DNA of 41,473 nt, taken from Lysobacter antibioticus HS124 (lineage in GTDB: Bacteria; Pseudomonadota; Gammaproteobacteria; Xanthomonadales; Xanthomonadaceae). The stretch spans positions 1 through 41,473 of the forward strand of contig NZ_HG424531.1 of NCBI RefSeq assembly GCF_000336385.2. Reading direction: 5' to 3'. Every line of letters begins with the position of its first letter. Positions within the stretch are counted from its first letter, which is position 1. The notes under the pieces are model-generated. The model was given only the letters and a program-made list of their open reading frames with translations, was not told the DNA's origin and did no database searches. Of the stretch, positions 1 through 8,220 are shown in pieces. The translations under genes and the position numbers were made by a program.

Positions 1-104
1 GGTGCGGGCGCAGGCGCGACCGGCGTGGCCGGATGCGGCGCCGGCGGCGGCGGGCGCATGCCGGCGAGGATCTGGTTGAGATTGAGCAGACGGCCTGCGG
101 GCAT
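1..104 (-). CDS. N-terminal fragment of a proline-rich protein (cut by window edge)
   Basis: Read on the minus strand, an AAGGAG ribosome binding site stands 7 nt before an ATG. The frame then stays open to the window edge, giving about 34 codons. The peptide begins MPAGRLLNLNQILAGMR and continues into a Pro/Ala-rich stretch (PPPPAPHPATP). There is no signal peptide; the start looks like a short amphipathic helix followed by a flexible linker. The ribosome binding site and near-exclusive G/C third positions support a real gene start. The family cannot be named from so little sequence. Confidence 0.55.
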   Translation of the reverse strand, partial: MPAGRLLNLNQILAGMRPPPPAPHPATPVAPAPA

Positions 105-394
105 GCGGATCTCCTTGAATCAGCGACAGGGCGCTGTCCGGCCCGGCGCGTACGCCTTGCCGTCGTCCTTGGGTGTGTGGAGTTCGGGCGCGTATTGCGG
201 CACCGATCACGTTCGAATCAAACGCGCGTGCAGTTGCGCGGCGGACATTTCAGGAATGAAACGTTTTGCGCCAGGCGGGTTCGGAGGCCGGCGTTCAAGG
301 CCGCGCAGCAGGACGCGGACGCGGCGACGGCCCCGGTTCGGGGCCGTCGCCGCGGGCGTGGGCGCAGTTCGTCGGCGCTGCGGCCGCCGCCGGT
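105..394. other. Intergenic stretch without a recognised gene
   Basis: This is the leader of the left-edge gene plus the 3' side of the tautomerase-fusion gene. It holds the ribosome binding site of the left-edge gene, a short palindrome (GACAG, 4-nt spacer, CTGTC) near 125-138, and the long hairpin annotated separately. Open frames here have no ribosome binding site and poor codon usage. I see no convincing promoter hexamers. Confidence 0.5.
321..353 (-). terminator. Perfect 15-bp hairpin downstream of the tautomerase fusion gene
   Basis: Arms GCGGCGACGGCCCCG and CGGGGCCGTCGCCGC flank a 3-nt loop (GTT). The hairpin lies about 40 nt past the stop codon of the tautomerase-fusion gene, which runs toward it. 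No run of T follows, so this is a strong hairpin in terminator position, not a canonical intrinsic terminator. It may instead protect the 3' end of the transcript. Confidence 0.55.
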
Positions 395-1021
395 TCAGGC
401 CGGGCGTTCGTCGTAGTGGAAGACCTTGGACACGATCCACCAGCGCCCGTCGATCTTGAGCCAGGTCAGCAGATCGACGAAGCGCCGCGGCCGCACCGTG
501 CATTCGGCGCGCACCAGCGCGGTGACCGGCCCGATCCACTCGATCGAGACGATGCGGTCTTCGCGCGGCTCGCCCTTGCTGGCCGGCGAAGGCCGCGCAT
601 CGATCACCGGCCAGTACTCGTCCATGCCGCGGGTCAACAGTTCGCCGCCGCTGGCGGTGGCGTACAGCGCGCGCGGATGCAGCACCTGGCGCAAGCGCGC
701 GCTATCGCTGCGGTACAGGCCGTCGAAGTAGTCCTGCATCGCCGCGGTCAACGCGGCGCGATCGGCTTCGCGTGGTTCGGGCGGCCTGCCGGGCGCCCCC
801 AAGCTTGCGTCGGCGCTCGCCGCCCGCTCGGCGCGCCAGGCGGAAACCGGGTGCCCGCCGATGCCCCAGTTGTCGGCTTCGACTTCGTCGACGACGACGA
901 ACGTGGTGGCCGGGTCTTTGTCGAGCACGTCCGCCATCATTTGCGTCGCGCGGCGGATCAGTTCGGCTTTGCGCGGCGCGTCGAGGCCGTCGCGGGTCGC
1001 CTGGATCAGAATGTAGGGCAT
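395..1021 (-). CDS. Tautomerase (4-oxalocrotonate type) fused to an NTF2-like domain
   Basis: A 208-residue protein in two parts. Residues 1-65 match the 4-oxalocrotonate tautomerase family: the start is Met-Pro (MPYILIQ), so removal of Met exposes the catalytic Pro1, and the segment DEVEADNWGIGG is typical of these small tautomerases. After a Pro-rich linker, residues 80-208 resemble the NTF2-like 'putative lumazine-binding' fold, with an N-terminal helix (YFDGLYRSDSARLRQVLHP) and closing strands (WLKIDGRWWIVSKVFHY). Stand-alone tautomerases of this type are usually 65-80 residues, so this is a fusion. The gene starts 11 nt after the glutathione transferase stop and is probably co-transcribed with it under the divergent LysR gene. 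Substrate unknown. Confidence 0.8.
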   Translation of the reverse strand: MPYILIQATRDGLDAPRKAELIRRATQMMADVLDKDPATTFVVVDEVEADNWGIGGHPVSAWRAERAASADASLGAPGRPPEPREADRAALTAAMQDYFDGLYRSDSARLRQVLHPRALYATASGGELLTRGMDEYWPVIDARPSPASKGEPREDRIVSIEWIGPVTALVRAECTVRPRRFVDLLTWLKIDGRWWIVSKVFHYDERPA

Positions 1022-1032
1022 GGCGGTCTCCT

Positions 1033-1638
1033 TCAGGCGGCGAGCAGGCCTTCGGCGCGCAAGGATGCGATCACCGCCGGGCGCTGGGCGACCCGGTGCA
1101 GGTAGGCCTGCAGTCGCGGCAGATCGCCCAGCTCCAGCGCCACATGAGGCGCCCAGCGCGCGACCGCGAACAGATAGGCGTCGGCGACGGTGAACGCCGC
1201 GCCGGTCAGATAATCCCCGTCGAGCCGGCTTTCCAGCCATTCGAACCGGCGCCGCAGACCGGCGCGCAACGGCGCCTTGGCGGCTTCGTCCAGATCGTTG
1301 CGGAACAACGGCGTGAACGACTTATGCAATTCGGTGGCGACGTAGTTCTGCCATTCCAACACGCGGTAGCGCGCCAATCCGGCGCGCGGCAGCAAGACGT
1401 CTGCGGCGGCGAGCTCGCTGAGGTACTGGCCGATGATCGGTCCTTCGCTGAGGCGCTGGCCGTCGGCCAGTTCGAGCAGGGGCACCTGGCCCTTGGGATT
1501 GATCGCGTAGTAGTCGACGCCGGCCTCGGTGCGGTGCGCGCCGGTATCGACGCGCTCAAGAGCGAACGCAGCGCCGGTTTCGCGCAGCAGGATGTGGCTG
1601 GCCAGCGAGCAGGCGCCGGGCGAGTAGTAGAGCTTCAT
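1033..1638 (-). CDS. gstA: Beta-class glutathione S-transferase
   Basis: A 201-residue cytosolic protein of the length usual for bacterial glutathione transferases. The thioredoxin-like N-terminal domain (1-80) begins MKLYYSPGACSLASH. Cys10 in PGACSLASH is the residue characteristic of beta-class enzymes, which conjugate or reduce substrates with glutathione. The cis-Pro region (INPKGQVPLL) and the glutathione-binding SEGPIIGQYL are present. The C-terminal helical domain contains FTVADAYLF, the usual N-capping motif. A good AAGGAAG ribosome binding site precedes the ATG. It is the first gene of a two-gene unit with the tautomerase fusion and is divergent from a LysR regulator, which is its likely controller. 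Confidence 0.9.
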   Translation of the reverse strand: MKLYYSPGACSLASHILLRETGAAFALERVDTGAHRTEAGVDYYAINPKGQVPLLELADGQRLSEGPIIGQYLSELAAADVLLPRAGLARYRVLEWQNYVATELHKSFTPLFRNDLDEAAKAPLRAGLRRRFEWLESRLDGDYLTGAAFTVADAYLFAVARWAPHVALELGDLPRLQAYLHRVAQRPAVIASLRAEGLLAA

Positions 1639-1682
1639 GCAGGCTTCCTTGTGGATGGGGAGCGACAGCCGGCATGCTATTG

Positions 1683-1738
1683 ATGCGTCCGAAGCGCATA
1701 AACGCGTCCGGATTCAATTCATAAGTTACATGGCGTAA
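1683..1738. promoter_or_regulatory. Candidate LysR operator region between divergent genes
   Basis: The 103-nt gap between gstA and the lysR-type gene has lower GC than its surroundings. It carries two inverted repeats: ATGCG, 7-nt spacer, CGCAT (1683-1699) and TTAC, 5-nt spacer, GTAA (1726-1738). LysR proteins typically bind imperfect dyads in the shared promoter of their own gene and the divergent target. Assigning these dyads to this regulator is inference. Confidence 0.4.
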
Positions 1739-1741
1739 TCC

Positions 1742-2659
1742 ATGACCCGACAGTTCGACGCCCTCATGCTCGGCAGCATCGAGTTGTTCTGCCTTTCCGC
1801 CGAGGCCGAAAGCTTTACCGCCGCGGCGCTGCAGGCCGGCCTGACCCCGGCCGCGGTCAGCCGCGCGGTGGCTCGCCTGGAGGCGCGCCTGGGCGTGCAG
1901 CTGTTCGTGCGCAGCACGCGCCGGGTGCGCCTGACCGACGCCGGCCGCAGCTATCTCGCCCATTGCCGGCTGGGATTGAACCAACTCGCCGAGGCCGAGC
2001 GCGAAGTGAGCGGTCAACAGCGCGCGCCGGCCGGCAAGGTGCGGATCAGTCTGCCGACGCCGGTCGCCCACCATCTGCTGCTGCCGACGCTGGCGCGGTT
2101 CCGCCGCGCCTATCCGGACGTGACGCTGGAGATCCAGCTCAGCAACCGCAACATCGATTTCACCGCCGACGGCTTCGATCTGGCGATCCGCGGCCGCGCG
2201 CCGCCGGACTCGGGGCTGGTGGTGCGCAAACTGTTCGATGCCGAGCTGACGGTGGTCGCCGCGCCCGACTATCTGCAACGCGCCGGCATTCCACGCACGC
2301 TGGAGGATCTGGCCGAGCACGACTGTCTGCAGTTCGTCCTGCCCAGCAGCGGCCAGACCGTGCCCTGGCAGTTCCGCCGCGACGGCTGCGACCTGGAGCT
2401 CCACACCCGCGGCGGCCTGCAGTGCTCGGACGACTTTCTGGGCCCGGCGACCTTGGCGCGCGCCGGCGGCGGCCTGCTGCAGACCTACCGCTTCATCGTC
2501 GCGGCCGATCTCGAACGGGGCGCCTTGCAGGAAGTGCTGGGCGAATACGGCGGCCGGTCGCGGCCGTTCTCCCTGGTCTATCCCAGCGCGCGCCACGTCG
2601 CCTCGCGGGTGCGCGCGCTGATCGATTTCCTGGTCGCGCAACTGCCGGCGCAGGTGTGA
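1742..2659 (+). CDS. LysR-family transcriptional regulator
   Basis: A 305-residue regulator of the length usual for the family. The N-terminal winged helix-turn-helix (about residues 12-70) is clear: AEAESFTAAALQAGLTPAAV, then SRAVARLEARLGVQLFVR and the wing TRRVRLTDAGRSYL. Residues 95-300 form the periplasmic-binding-protein-like effector domain (start KVRISLPTPVAHHLLLP; FDLAIRGRAPPDSGLVVR). It belongs to the CrgA/AaeR-like group with a short linker. It faces the gstA-tautomerase unit across a 103-nt gap with dyads, so it probably controls that unit and itself. The inducer is unknown. It ends 7 nt from the convergent hypothetical gene. Confidence 0.92.
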   Translation: MTRQFDALMLGSIELFCLSAEAESFTAAALQAGLTPAAVSRAVARLEARLGVQLFVRSTRRVRLTDAGRSYLAHCRLGLNQLAEAEREVSGQQRAPAGKVRISLPTPVAHHLLLPTLARFRRAYPDVTLEIQLSNRNIDFTADGFDLAIRGRAPPDSGLVVRKLFDAELTVVAAPDYLQRAGIPRTLEDLAEHDCLQFVLPSSGQTVPWQFRRDGCDLELHTRGGLQCSDDFLGPATLARAGGGLLQTYRFIVAADLERGALQEVLGEYGGRSRPFSLVYPSARHVASRVRALIDFLVAQLPAQV

Positions 2660-2666
2660 GCGACGG

Positions 2667-3869
2667 TCAGCGCGCCTGTGCGCCCGGCTCGGGCACTTGG
2701 ATCAATCCTTGGCAAAGACCGCCGCCGCCGATGCCGGTGCTCTGCACTTCGATGCGCACATCGGCCACCCGAGGCGAACCTTCCTGATCGGGCGCGACCA
2801 CGAAGGTCACCACGCAACGGCTATGCGCGCCCTGCTCGGCCACCACCTGGCCCGAGGCCCGATTGACCAGTTGCGAGCGGTCGTCGTACTCGCGCGAGTA
2901 ACTCAACAGACGCAATTCGCCGGACTGCTGCAATTCCGCTCGTCCCATCCGCTCCAGCACCTGCTGTTCCGGCTGGCCCTGCCAGACCATGATCGCCGAG
3001 GCTTCCTTGGGATCGAGCCGGCGCTGGCCGCGGATCGAGGCGGCCTTGGCGGCGAAGGCCTGATCGACGCGATGCTTGCGCAGCAACGGTTCGCCGTACT
3101 GCTGCGCTTGCGCAGCCAATCGGTCCATGGTTTGCGCGATGGCTGCGTACTCGCGTTGGTACTGCGCCTTTTCGGCGGCGCTCAGCGGCCGGTCGCCGGC
3201 GCTCTTGGGCCGCTGCGCGCCCGCCCACAAACCGCTCCAGGCCACTTCGCGCAGCACGAAGAAGTTCGGCGTGTCCGCCACCCATCGCAGCGAGCGCAGG
3301 CCCAGAGGCTCCAGCGCGGCGTCGAATCGCGCCTGATCGAACCCATCCCCGCCGCGCGCGGCGTTTTCGGCCTCGCGCACCGGCACCTCGTTGCAGGCCA
3401 GTGCCTGCGCCCGCAATGCGACCGCATCGTTGGCCGGTCGCCAGGCCGCGGCGGCGATGCCCAAGCGCTGCCCCTCGCGGCTCATGCGATAGCCGCCCTC
3501 GCCGACTTGCAGGCGCACGCTGTCGGGTCGCGGCGGCGGCTCGGCCGCTGCCGGTGCGCGCTTGCGCCGGCCCGGATACTGCGGCAGGGGCTGCGCGCAT
3601 TCGAACTGCAGCGGCACCACCGACCAATCGGCCTCGGCCGCGCTTTCGAACACGGTGTAGACATCGATCTGGCGGATCGCGACCGGCGCCAGGATCTGTT
3701 CCATCGGCGTGCGGTCCTGGATCCGGCCGAGGTCGGCGAAATAAGCGCGGCGTTGGCCGACTGCGCCCTCGCTGTGCAGCAGCACCACGCCAGCCTGCGC
3801 CGAGACGGCGAACAAACCCGATGCGGCGACGCCCAGCACCCGCCGCGACAACATCGCACGCGCGCTCAC
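2667..3869 (-). CDS. Exported hypothetical protein coupled to a serine hydrolase
   Basis: A 400-residue protein of unrecognised family. The preferred start is GTG: it overlaps the upstream hydrolase stop as GTGA and has GGAG 8 nt before it. An ATG five codons later has no ribosome binding site. Residues 1-26 form a signal peptide (RRVLGVAASGLFAVSAQA, cleavage after AQA). The mature part has a Pro/Arg/Ala-rich insert near residue 110, paired Cys residues (FECAQP, ACNEVP) and a late Cys pair (SRCVVTF, GGLCQGL) that could form disulfides in the periplasm. I see no enzyme motif. Tight coupling suggests it is made with the hydrolase. Confidence 0.75.
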   Translation of the reverse strand: MSARAMLSRRVLGVAASGLFAVSAQAGVVLLHSEGAVGQRRAYFADLGRIQDRTPMEQILAPVAIRQIDVYTVFESAAEADWSVVPLQFECAQPLPQYPGRRKRAPAAAEPPPRPDSVRLQVGEGGYRMSREGQRLGIAAAAWRPANDAVALRAQALACNEVPVREAENAARGGDGFDQARFDAALEPLGLRSLRWVADTPNFFVLREVAWSGLWAGAQRPKSAGDRPLSAAEKAQYQREYAAIAQTMDRLAAQAQQYGEPLLRKHRVDQAFAAKAASIRGQRRLDPKEASAIMVWQGQPEQQVLERMGRAELQQSGELRLLSYSREYDDRSQLVNRASGQVVAEQGAHSRCVVTFVVAPDQEGSPRVADVRIEVQSTGIGGGGLCQGLIQVPEPGAQAR

Positions 3870-5323
3870 AGCCGCAGCTCCAGCACCCGATCGCCGCTCA
3901 ATTGCGCCCGATAGCGGCCGGCGCCTTGCGCGCGCAACTCGTACAAGCCGAACGGCGTGACCAGTGCGGCGCGGGACAGTCCGCCGCCGGCGTCGAGCGC
4001 GATCACCCGCAGGCGCTGGTCGTTCCACACCGACGCCTTGGCGAAGTGCGCGCGCAGAGCCGCATCGGCGTGCAGCTCGCCGACACAGCGGCCGCGCTCA
4101 AGACGGAAACTCGCCGCACCGTCGAGGGCCTGCTCGACCAGACGGCCGCCGTAACGGCGTTGCGCCAACGGACACCGCGCGGATTTCAGATCGACGGGCC
4201 GGGGCAGGAACGGCGCCGCCAGCAGCATCGCGGTGGATTCGATCGACGAGACCCACTCCGCATTCGAGGCCACGCTGGCGGCGATCGCGCGTTGCGGCCA
4301 CAGCACCAGCGCCGCGCGTGCGCCTTCGGTGATACCGGCGTGGTGGACGATGCGGGCGCCGTCCGGGTCCAAGCCCAGGCGCCAGCCCAGGCCGAGGCGA
4401 TAGTCGCGCTCCTGCACTGGCCGGCCGTCGTTCAATCGCAGCGGCTCCTGCATCGCGGCGAAGGTCTCGGGCCTGACGATCTGCCCGTTCATCAGGCGGC
4501 CGCCGAAGCGGACCAGCGACTCCGGCGTGCCGGCGAGCCCGCCGCCGCCCCAGGAGTAGCTGAAATCTCGCGGTCGCTCGACCCGGTGCGCGGTACCGCC
4601 ATCGAGCTCGTACAACTGCGACTCGCCTTCGCCGCGGCCGCCGTGCTCGGCGCCGATGCGCAGCCCCGGCACGATCGCGCGTCCGATGTAGTCCAGGAAC
4701 GGCTGGCCGGCCGCGTCCTCGATCGCTGCGCCGATCAGGGTGTAGCCATAGGAGGAGTAGTGGTAGCTCGTGCCCGCCGCGCTCAGCAGCGGGCGCGCAG
4801 CGAATACGCCGACCGCCTCGCGCTGGCTGGCGTAGCGACGACCGTCGCGGCCGATGTCCTCGTCGCCAGCCTGGTAGTGCGGCAGTCCCGCCACGTGCGC
4901 CGCTACCTGACGCAGGTTCATCGGGCCCCAAGCGGCGGGCAGCCAGGGCAAACGCGCCTTGAGCGGCGCATCCAGATCGAGCTTGCCGTCCTCGCTCAGC
5001 TTCGCCGCGGCGGTCGCGGCGATCGCCTTGGACACGCTGGCGAAACGGAACACCGTGTCGGCGCGTACCGGTCGCCGCGCCTCCGCATCGCGCCAGCCGG
5101 CGCAACCGGTCCAGGCCACTTCGCCGTCGCGCCACACCGCTGCGCCCATGCCGGGCACGCCGTTGCTGCGGACCAAGGCATCGAGCAGGGTCTGCGCGGT
5201 GATCGCGGCGGGACTTTCGGGCGCGTGGCCGCAGTCGGCGAGCGCCGGCGAGGCGGCGACCGGCAGCACGACGGCGAACACGCGGGCGGCGAGCGATGGA
5301 CGGGAATGGCGCGGGCGGATCAT
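3866..5323 (-). CDS. Exported serine hydrolase, class C beta-lactamase/esterase fold
   Basis: A 485-residue protein. Residues 1-29 form a signal peptide (LAARVFAVVLPVAASPALA). The beta-lactamase-related domain follows, with the catalytic SxxK box at Ser96-Lys99 (FASVSKAIAA), the second motif as YSSYGYTLIG (the family usually has YSNxGY) and a KTG-equivalent HAG in HHAGITEG. About 100 further residues form a C-terminal beta domain. Such proteins act in the periplasm as D-aminopeptidases, esterases or peptidoglycan DD-peptidases more often than as resistance enzymes. It lies 123 nt downstream of the LytTR regulator gene, same strand, and overlaps the next gene as GTGA. The true substrate cannot be read from sequence. 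Confidence 0.85.
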   Translation of the reverse strand: MIRPRHSRPSLAARVFAVVLPVAASPALADCGHAPESPAAITAQTLLDALVRSNGVPGMGAAVWRDGEVAWTGCAGWRDAEARRPVRADTVFRFASVSKAIAATAAAKLSEDGKLDLDAPLKARLPWLPAAWGPMNLRQVAAHVAGLPHYQAGDEDIGRDGRRYASQREAVGVFAARPLLSAAGTSYHYSSYGYTLIGAAIEDAAGQPFLDYIGRAIVPGLRIGAEHGGRGEGESQLYELDGGTAHRVERPRDFSYSWGGGGLAGTPESLVRFGGRLMNGQIVRPETFAAMQEPLRLNDGRPVQERDYRLGLGWRLGLDPDGARIVHHAGITEGARAALVLWPQRAIAASVASNAEWVSSIESTAMLLAAPFLPRPVDLKSARCPLAQRRYGGRLVEQALDGAASFRLERGRCVGELHADAALRAHFAKASVWNDQRLRVIALDAGGGLSRAALVTPFGLYELRAQGAGRYRAQLSGDRVLELRL

Positions 5324-5446
5324 GCCGGCGGGACTCCTGATGAGCGGAGCCCCACTGTAGGAACCGCTACGGCGCCGCGCACCTGGTTTGGGATGGACCG
5401 TGCACGCACTGAGACGAACCGGTCCGGCGCAACCGGCGCGACGGGC

Positions 5447-6187
5447 TCACCCCATGCCGGCGCCGTCCTGCAGCCGGGCGAGCAAGGCGTCGATATAGGT
5501 GCGGCTGACCCGCAGCGGCGTGCCGTCCTGCAGGCGGGCGATCGCGTCGCGATTGGGCAGGGCCTGCAACTCGGCCACGCAGTCCACGCGCACGATGGCC
5601 GAACGGTGCACGCGCACGAAGCGCAGCGGGTCCAGGCGCTCGGCCAACCGATGCAGCGGCTCGCGCAACAGGTGACTGCGGCCGCCGACGTGCAGCAGCG
5701 CATAGTCGCCGTCGGCCTGAATCCATTCGATCCGCTCGGCCTCGACGTACACCGCGCGCCGCCCGACCCGCACCGCGAATCGGCGCAGCGGCGCGATGGC
5801 CGGCACCGTGGCGCCGATGCCTTCTCGCTCGCGGCGACGCCGGCGCGCACGCTCCACCGCTTCGTCGAAACGCGCATCGTCGATCGGCTTGAGCAGATAG
5901 TCGACCGCCTCCAGGGCGAAGGCCTGCACCGCGTACTGGGCGTGCGCGGTCAGCAGGATCGCCAGCGGCCGCCGGGGCGGCGCCTGCGCAGCGAGCCAGT
6001 CCAGGCCGCTCTGGCCGGGCATCTGCACGTCGACGAAAACCAGATCGACCGGCGCCGCCGTCAAACCGGCGCGTGCCGCTTCGGCATCGGCATAGTCGCC
6101 GGCGAGCGACAGATCGGAATGGCGCGCCAAACGCTGGACCACTCCGCAGCGCGCCAAAGGTTCGTCGTCGATCACCGCCACCCGCAT
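5447..6187 (-). CDS. LytTR-family response regulator
   Basis: A 246-residue response regulator. The receiver domain (1-120) has the acidic pair VIDDEP, the phosphoacceptor Asp53 in VFVDVQMPG, and the conserved Thr and Lys in LLTAHA and LLKPID. Residues 142-240 are a LytTR DNA-binding domain (IEWIQADGDYALLHV; FVRVHRSAIVRVDCV). This domain binds spaced direct repeats, as in AlgR and YpdB/BtsR. Its ATG overlaps the kinase stop by one base (TGATG), so the two are translationally coupled. The serine hydrolase and its partner downstream on the same strand are possible targets. Confidence 0.93.
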   Translation of the reverse strand: MRVAVIDDEPLARCGVVQRLARHSDLSLAGDYADAEAARAGLTAAPVDLVFVDVQMPGQSGLDWLAAQAPPRRPLAILLTAHAQYAVQAFALEAVDYLLKPIDDARFDEAVERARRRRREREGIGATVPAIAPLRRFAVRVGRRAVYVEAERIEWIQADGDYALLHVGGRSHLLREPLHRLAERLDPLRFVRVHRSAIVRVDCVAELQALPNRDAIARLQDGTPLRVSRTYIDALLARLQDGAGMG

Positions 6188-7302
6188 CAGCGCCCTTCTC
6201 CCGTATCGATCGATGCAACCGCACTGCGCGCGGAGCGCAGCGGCAAGCGCAGGCGCACCCGGTAGCGGCCGTCGCCGTCGAGCCCGGCCTGGAAAACATG
6301 CCGTTGCGGATACAACGCCTGCAAACGCTCGCGCACATTGCGCAGGCCGATCGCGCCGCCGGCGCGCACCGGCCCGGTGTCGCCAGGCGGGGCCGTGGCC
6401 GGGTCGTTGGCGATGTCGATCCGCAGCATGTCGCCGTCGGCGGCGATGTCCAGATCGATCCGTCCGGGCTGCGTGCGGCGGGCGATGCCGTGGCGGATCG
6501 CGTTCTCCACCAGCGGCTGCAGTAGCAGATACGGCACCGGCGCCGGCAACACGCCGGCGCCGATCTTCCAACCCAGTCGCAGACGCTCGCCCAGGCGCGC
6601 CTGCTCGACCTCCAGATAGGCCTCGGTCAGCGCGAGTTCCTCGGCCAGGCTGACTTCGTGCCCGCGTTCGCCATCGAGCGTGGCGCGCAGAAACTCGCTC
6701 AGGCGCACCAGCATCCGCTGGGCCTGCCCCGCCTGTCCTTCGCCGATCAGCGCCGAAACCGCATTGAGCGTATTGAAGAGGAAGTGCGGCTGCAGTTGGT
6801 AGCGCAGCGCGGTCAGCTCGGCGTCGCGCGCCAGCGCCCGCGCCTGCGCCGACCGCTCGCGCTCGCGCCGCAACTGCGCCGCGTATGCGACCACCGCATG
6901 GATCGCGCAGGCCGCCACCAGGCTCAGCCAGGCCCCCTCCAGCCCGCGCAAGGTCGACGTCCAGTCGAACGAAGGCGGCAACGAACCGCGCGCGAGCAAC
7001 GGCGGCAGCAGCAACAGCCAGCGGCTGGTCCAGGCCATCAGGAACGTGGCCGGCAACAACACCGCCGCCGTCGCCGCCAGCGAGCAACGCCGCCGCAGCG
7101 CTCGCTGCAAGGCCGTCAGCGGCAGCAACCACAGCGCGAATGCCCACAGATACATGCTGCGCGACACGCTCGCCGGACCATGGCCGAGGATCGGCAGCAC
7201 GCTCAGCAGCAGGCAGGCCGCCAACGGCAGCGTCGCGAGCAAGGGCAGCCAGAACGGCGGCTCGTCGTCGCGGCGGTGCAAGTCATCGTAGGGGGCGTTC
7301 AT
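6187..7302 (-). CDS. LytS/AlgZ-type sensor histidine kinase
   Basis: A 371-residue membrane kinase. About four transmembrane segments occupy residues 18-140 with hardly any periplasmic domain, so it senses in or near the membrane. The His_kinase domain follows, with phosphoacceptor His173 in LQPHFLFNTLNAVSALI, the hallmark of this family. The ATPase domain has N-box PLVENAIRHGI and glycine motif GGAIGLRNVRERL. The chosen start is MNAPYDDL; an in-frame ATG seven codons upstream is also possible and neither has a strong ribosome binding site. It is coupled to the LytTR regulator. Confidence 0.9.
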   Translation of the reverse strand: MNAPYDDLHRRDDEPPFWLPLLATLPLAACLLLSVLPILGHGPASVSRSMYLWAFALWLLPLTALQRALRRRCSLAATAAVLLPATFLMAWTSRWLLLLPPLLARGSLPPSFDWTSTLRGLEGAWLSLVAACAIHAVVAYAAQLRRERERSAQARALARDAELTALRYQLQPHFLFNTLNAVSALIGEGQAGQAQRMLVRLSEFLRATLDGERGHEVSLAEELALTEAYLEVEQARLGERLRLGWKIGAGVLPAPVPYLLLQPLVENAIRHGIARRTQPGRIDLDIAADGDMLRIDIANDPATAPPGDTGPVRAGGAIGLRNVRERLQALYPQRHVFQAGLDGDGRYRVRLRLPLRSARSAVASIDTGEGR

Positions 7303-7466
7303 CGGATCGGCGGCACCGAACATCCAGACGGGCGATCGGCGCCCATCATGCCAGCGCCGGCGGGCGCACAGGACCGGTATACCGCAGCGCCGGCTACCCG
7401 GCGCACGCTGGCCCGACCGAAGCGGCCGGCCGTGCATCCGCCGCGGCGGGCCGGTGGATGGGGATT

Positions 7467-7510
7467 GCCGGGCGGTCACTGTGCGCGTCGTGCGCACGGC
7501 ATCGCCCGGC
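7467..7510. promoter_or_regulatory. 44-nt interrupted palindrome in a divergent promoter region
   Basis: Outer arms GCCGGGCG and CGCCCGGC enclose inner arms GTGCGC and GCGCAC with a GTCGT loop; 6 and 5 unpaired nt separate the arm pairs. It lies between the divergent kinase gene and the small membrane-protein gene, 70 nt before the latter. It could be an operator for a dimeric or tetrameric regulator or an RNA hairpin in the leader. Confidence 0.4.
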
Positions 7511-7579
7511 TGCATCGGCCTACCGCTGCCCCGTGCTGCGCGCTTGGCCCCGCGAAACCCCACCCGCTACCATGCGCCC

Positions 7580-8194
7580 ATGTCGAAGCATCGGATGCAA
7601 GACGACAACGACGGCCACGTCATTCACCTCGTGCCGCGACTCAGCCCCGCAGCTTCGCCGGGACCAGCCCCCCGTTCGCTGCGGTTCCCGCGCCGCATGG
7701 GCACGGCCGGGCGGATCGGATTCGCGCTCATGAACCTGATCGCCGGCGCCGGCGCGGTCTGGGCCGTGGCCCAACTCTGGACCGAGCCGACGCCGGGCTG
7801 GTGGTTCAACCTGATCTTCACCGTCATGCTCGTCGGCCTGGCTGTCGCGCTGTGGGCGGTCTTGGCCGCCTGCATCCGGCAGGCGAAGCTCGAACGCGGG
7901 CTGGAAGCGCAGTGGCGCGAAATCCGCCCTGGGGCGATCGCCGCCGCCGGCCGGGTGACCGGCCGGCACTGGGTGCTCGCCGAAGACGGCTCGCTCTCGT
8001 CCTTCGCCTTGATCGTCCGGCTCGGCGACGGCCGGGCGCTGGAAGGACGGTGGAATCCGCAAAGCTCACGCGACTATTTGCTGCAAACGCAGGTCCCCGG
8101 CGTCGGCGCAGAGGCACGGGTCTGGTACGTTCCCGACGCCGCAGCCGAGGCGCCGCTGGTGATCGAAGTCGCAGACGCCAGCGTCGTGGGTTGA
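7580..8194 (+). CDS. Small two-helix membrane protein, DUF3592-like
   Basis: A 204-residue protein with a polar, Pro-rich cytoplasmic N-terminus (1-40), two transmembrane helices (about 44-66 and 75-98) and a 100-residue soluble tail. The tail contains AGRVTGRHWVLAEDG, a central LIVRLGDGRALEGRW and ARVWYVPDAAAEAPLVIEV, which reads like the beta-sandwich of DUF3592-type proteins; this match is by eye and weak. The frame extends 42 codons further upstream, but that part has atypical composition and contains the palindrome, so the internal ATG is preferred. It stands alone, divergent from the kinase gene. Function unknown. Confidence 0.65.
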   Translation: MSKHRMQDDNDGHVIHLVPRLSPAASPGPAPRSLRFPRRMGTAGRIGFALMNLIAGAGAVWAVAQLWTEPTPGWWFNLIFTVMLVGLAVALWAVLAACIRQAKLERGLEAQWREIRPGAIAAAGRVTGRHWVLAEDGSLSSFALIVRLGDGRALEGRWNPQSSRDYLLQTQVPGVGAEARVWYVPDAAAEAPLVIEVADASVVG

Positions 8195-8220
8195 GTTCCG
8201 CTGCCTGCAGCCCGCGTCCC

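Noticed and set aside
3866-5323. Acquired beta-lactamase resistance gene
   Set aside because: The SxxK box and fold fit, but the second motif is YSS and the C-terminal domain is extended, as in esterases and D-aminopeptidases. No basis for claiming resistance.
3401-6265. A 954-codon open frame on the plus strand
   Set aside because: It runs antisense to the serine hydrolase, hypothetical and LytTR genes; composition is Arg/Gln/Ala-rich and no domain or ribosome binding site is visible. High GC creates long antisense frames.
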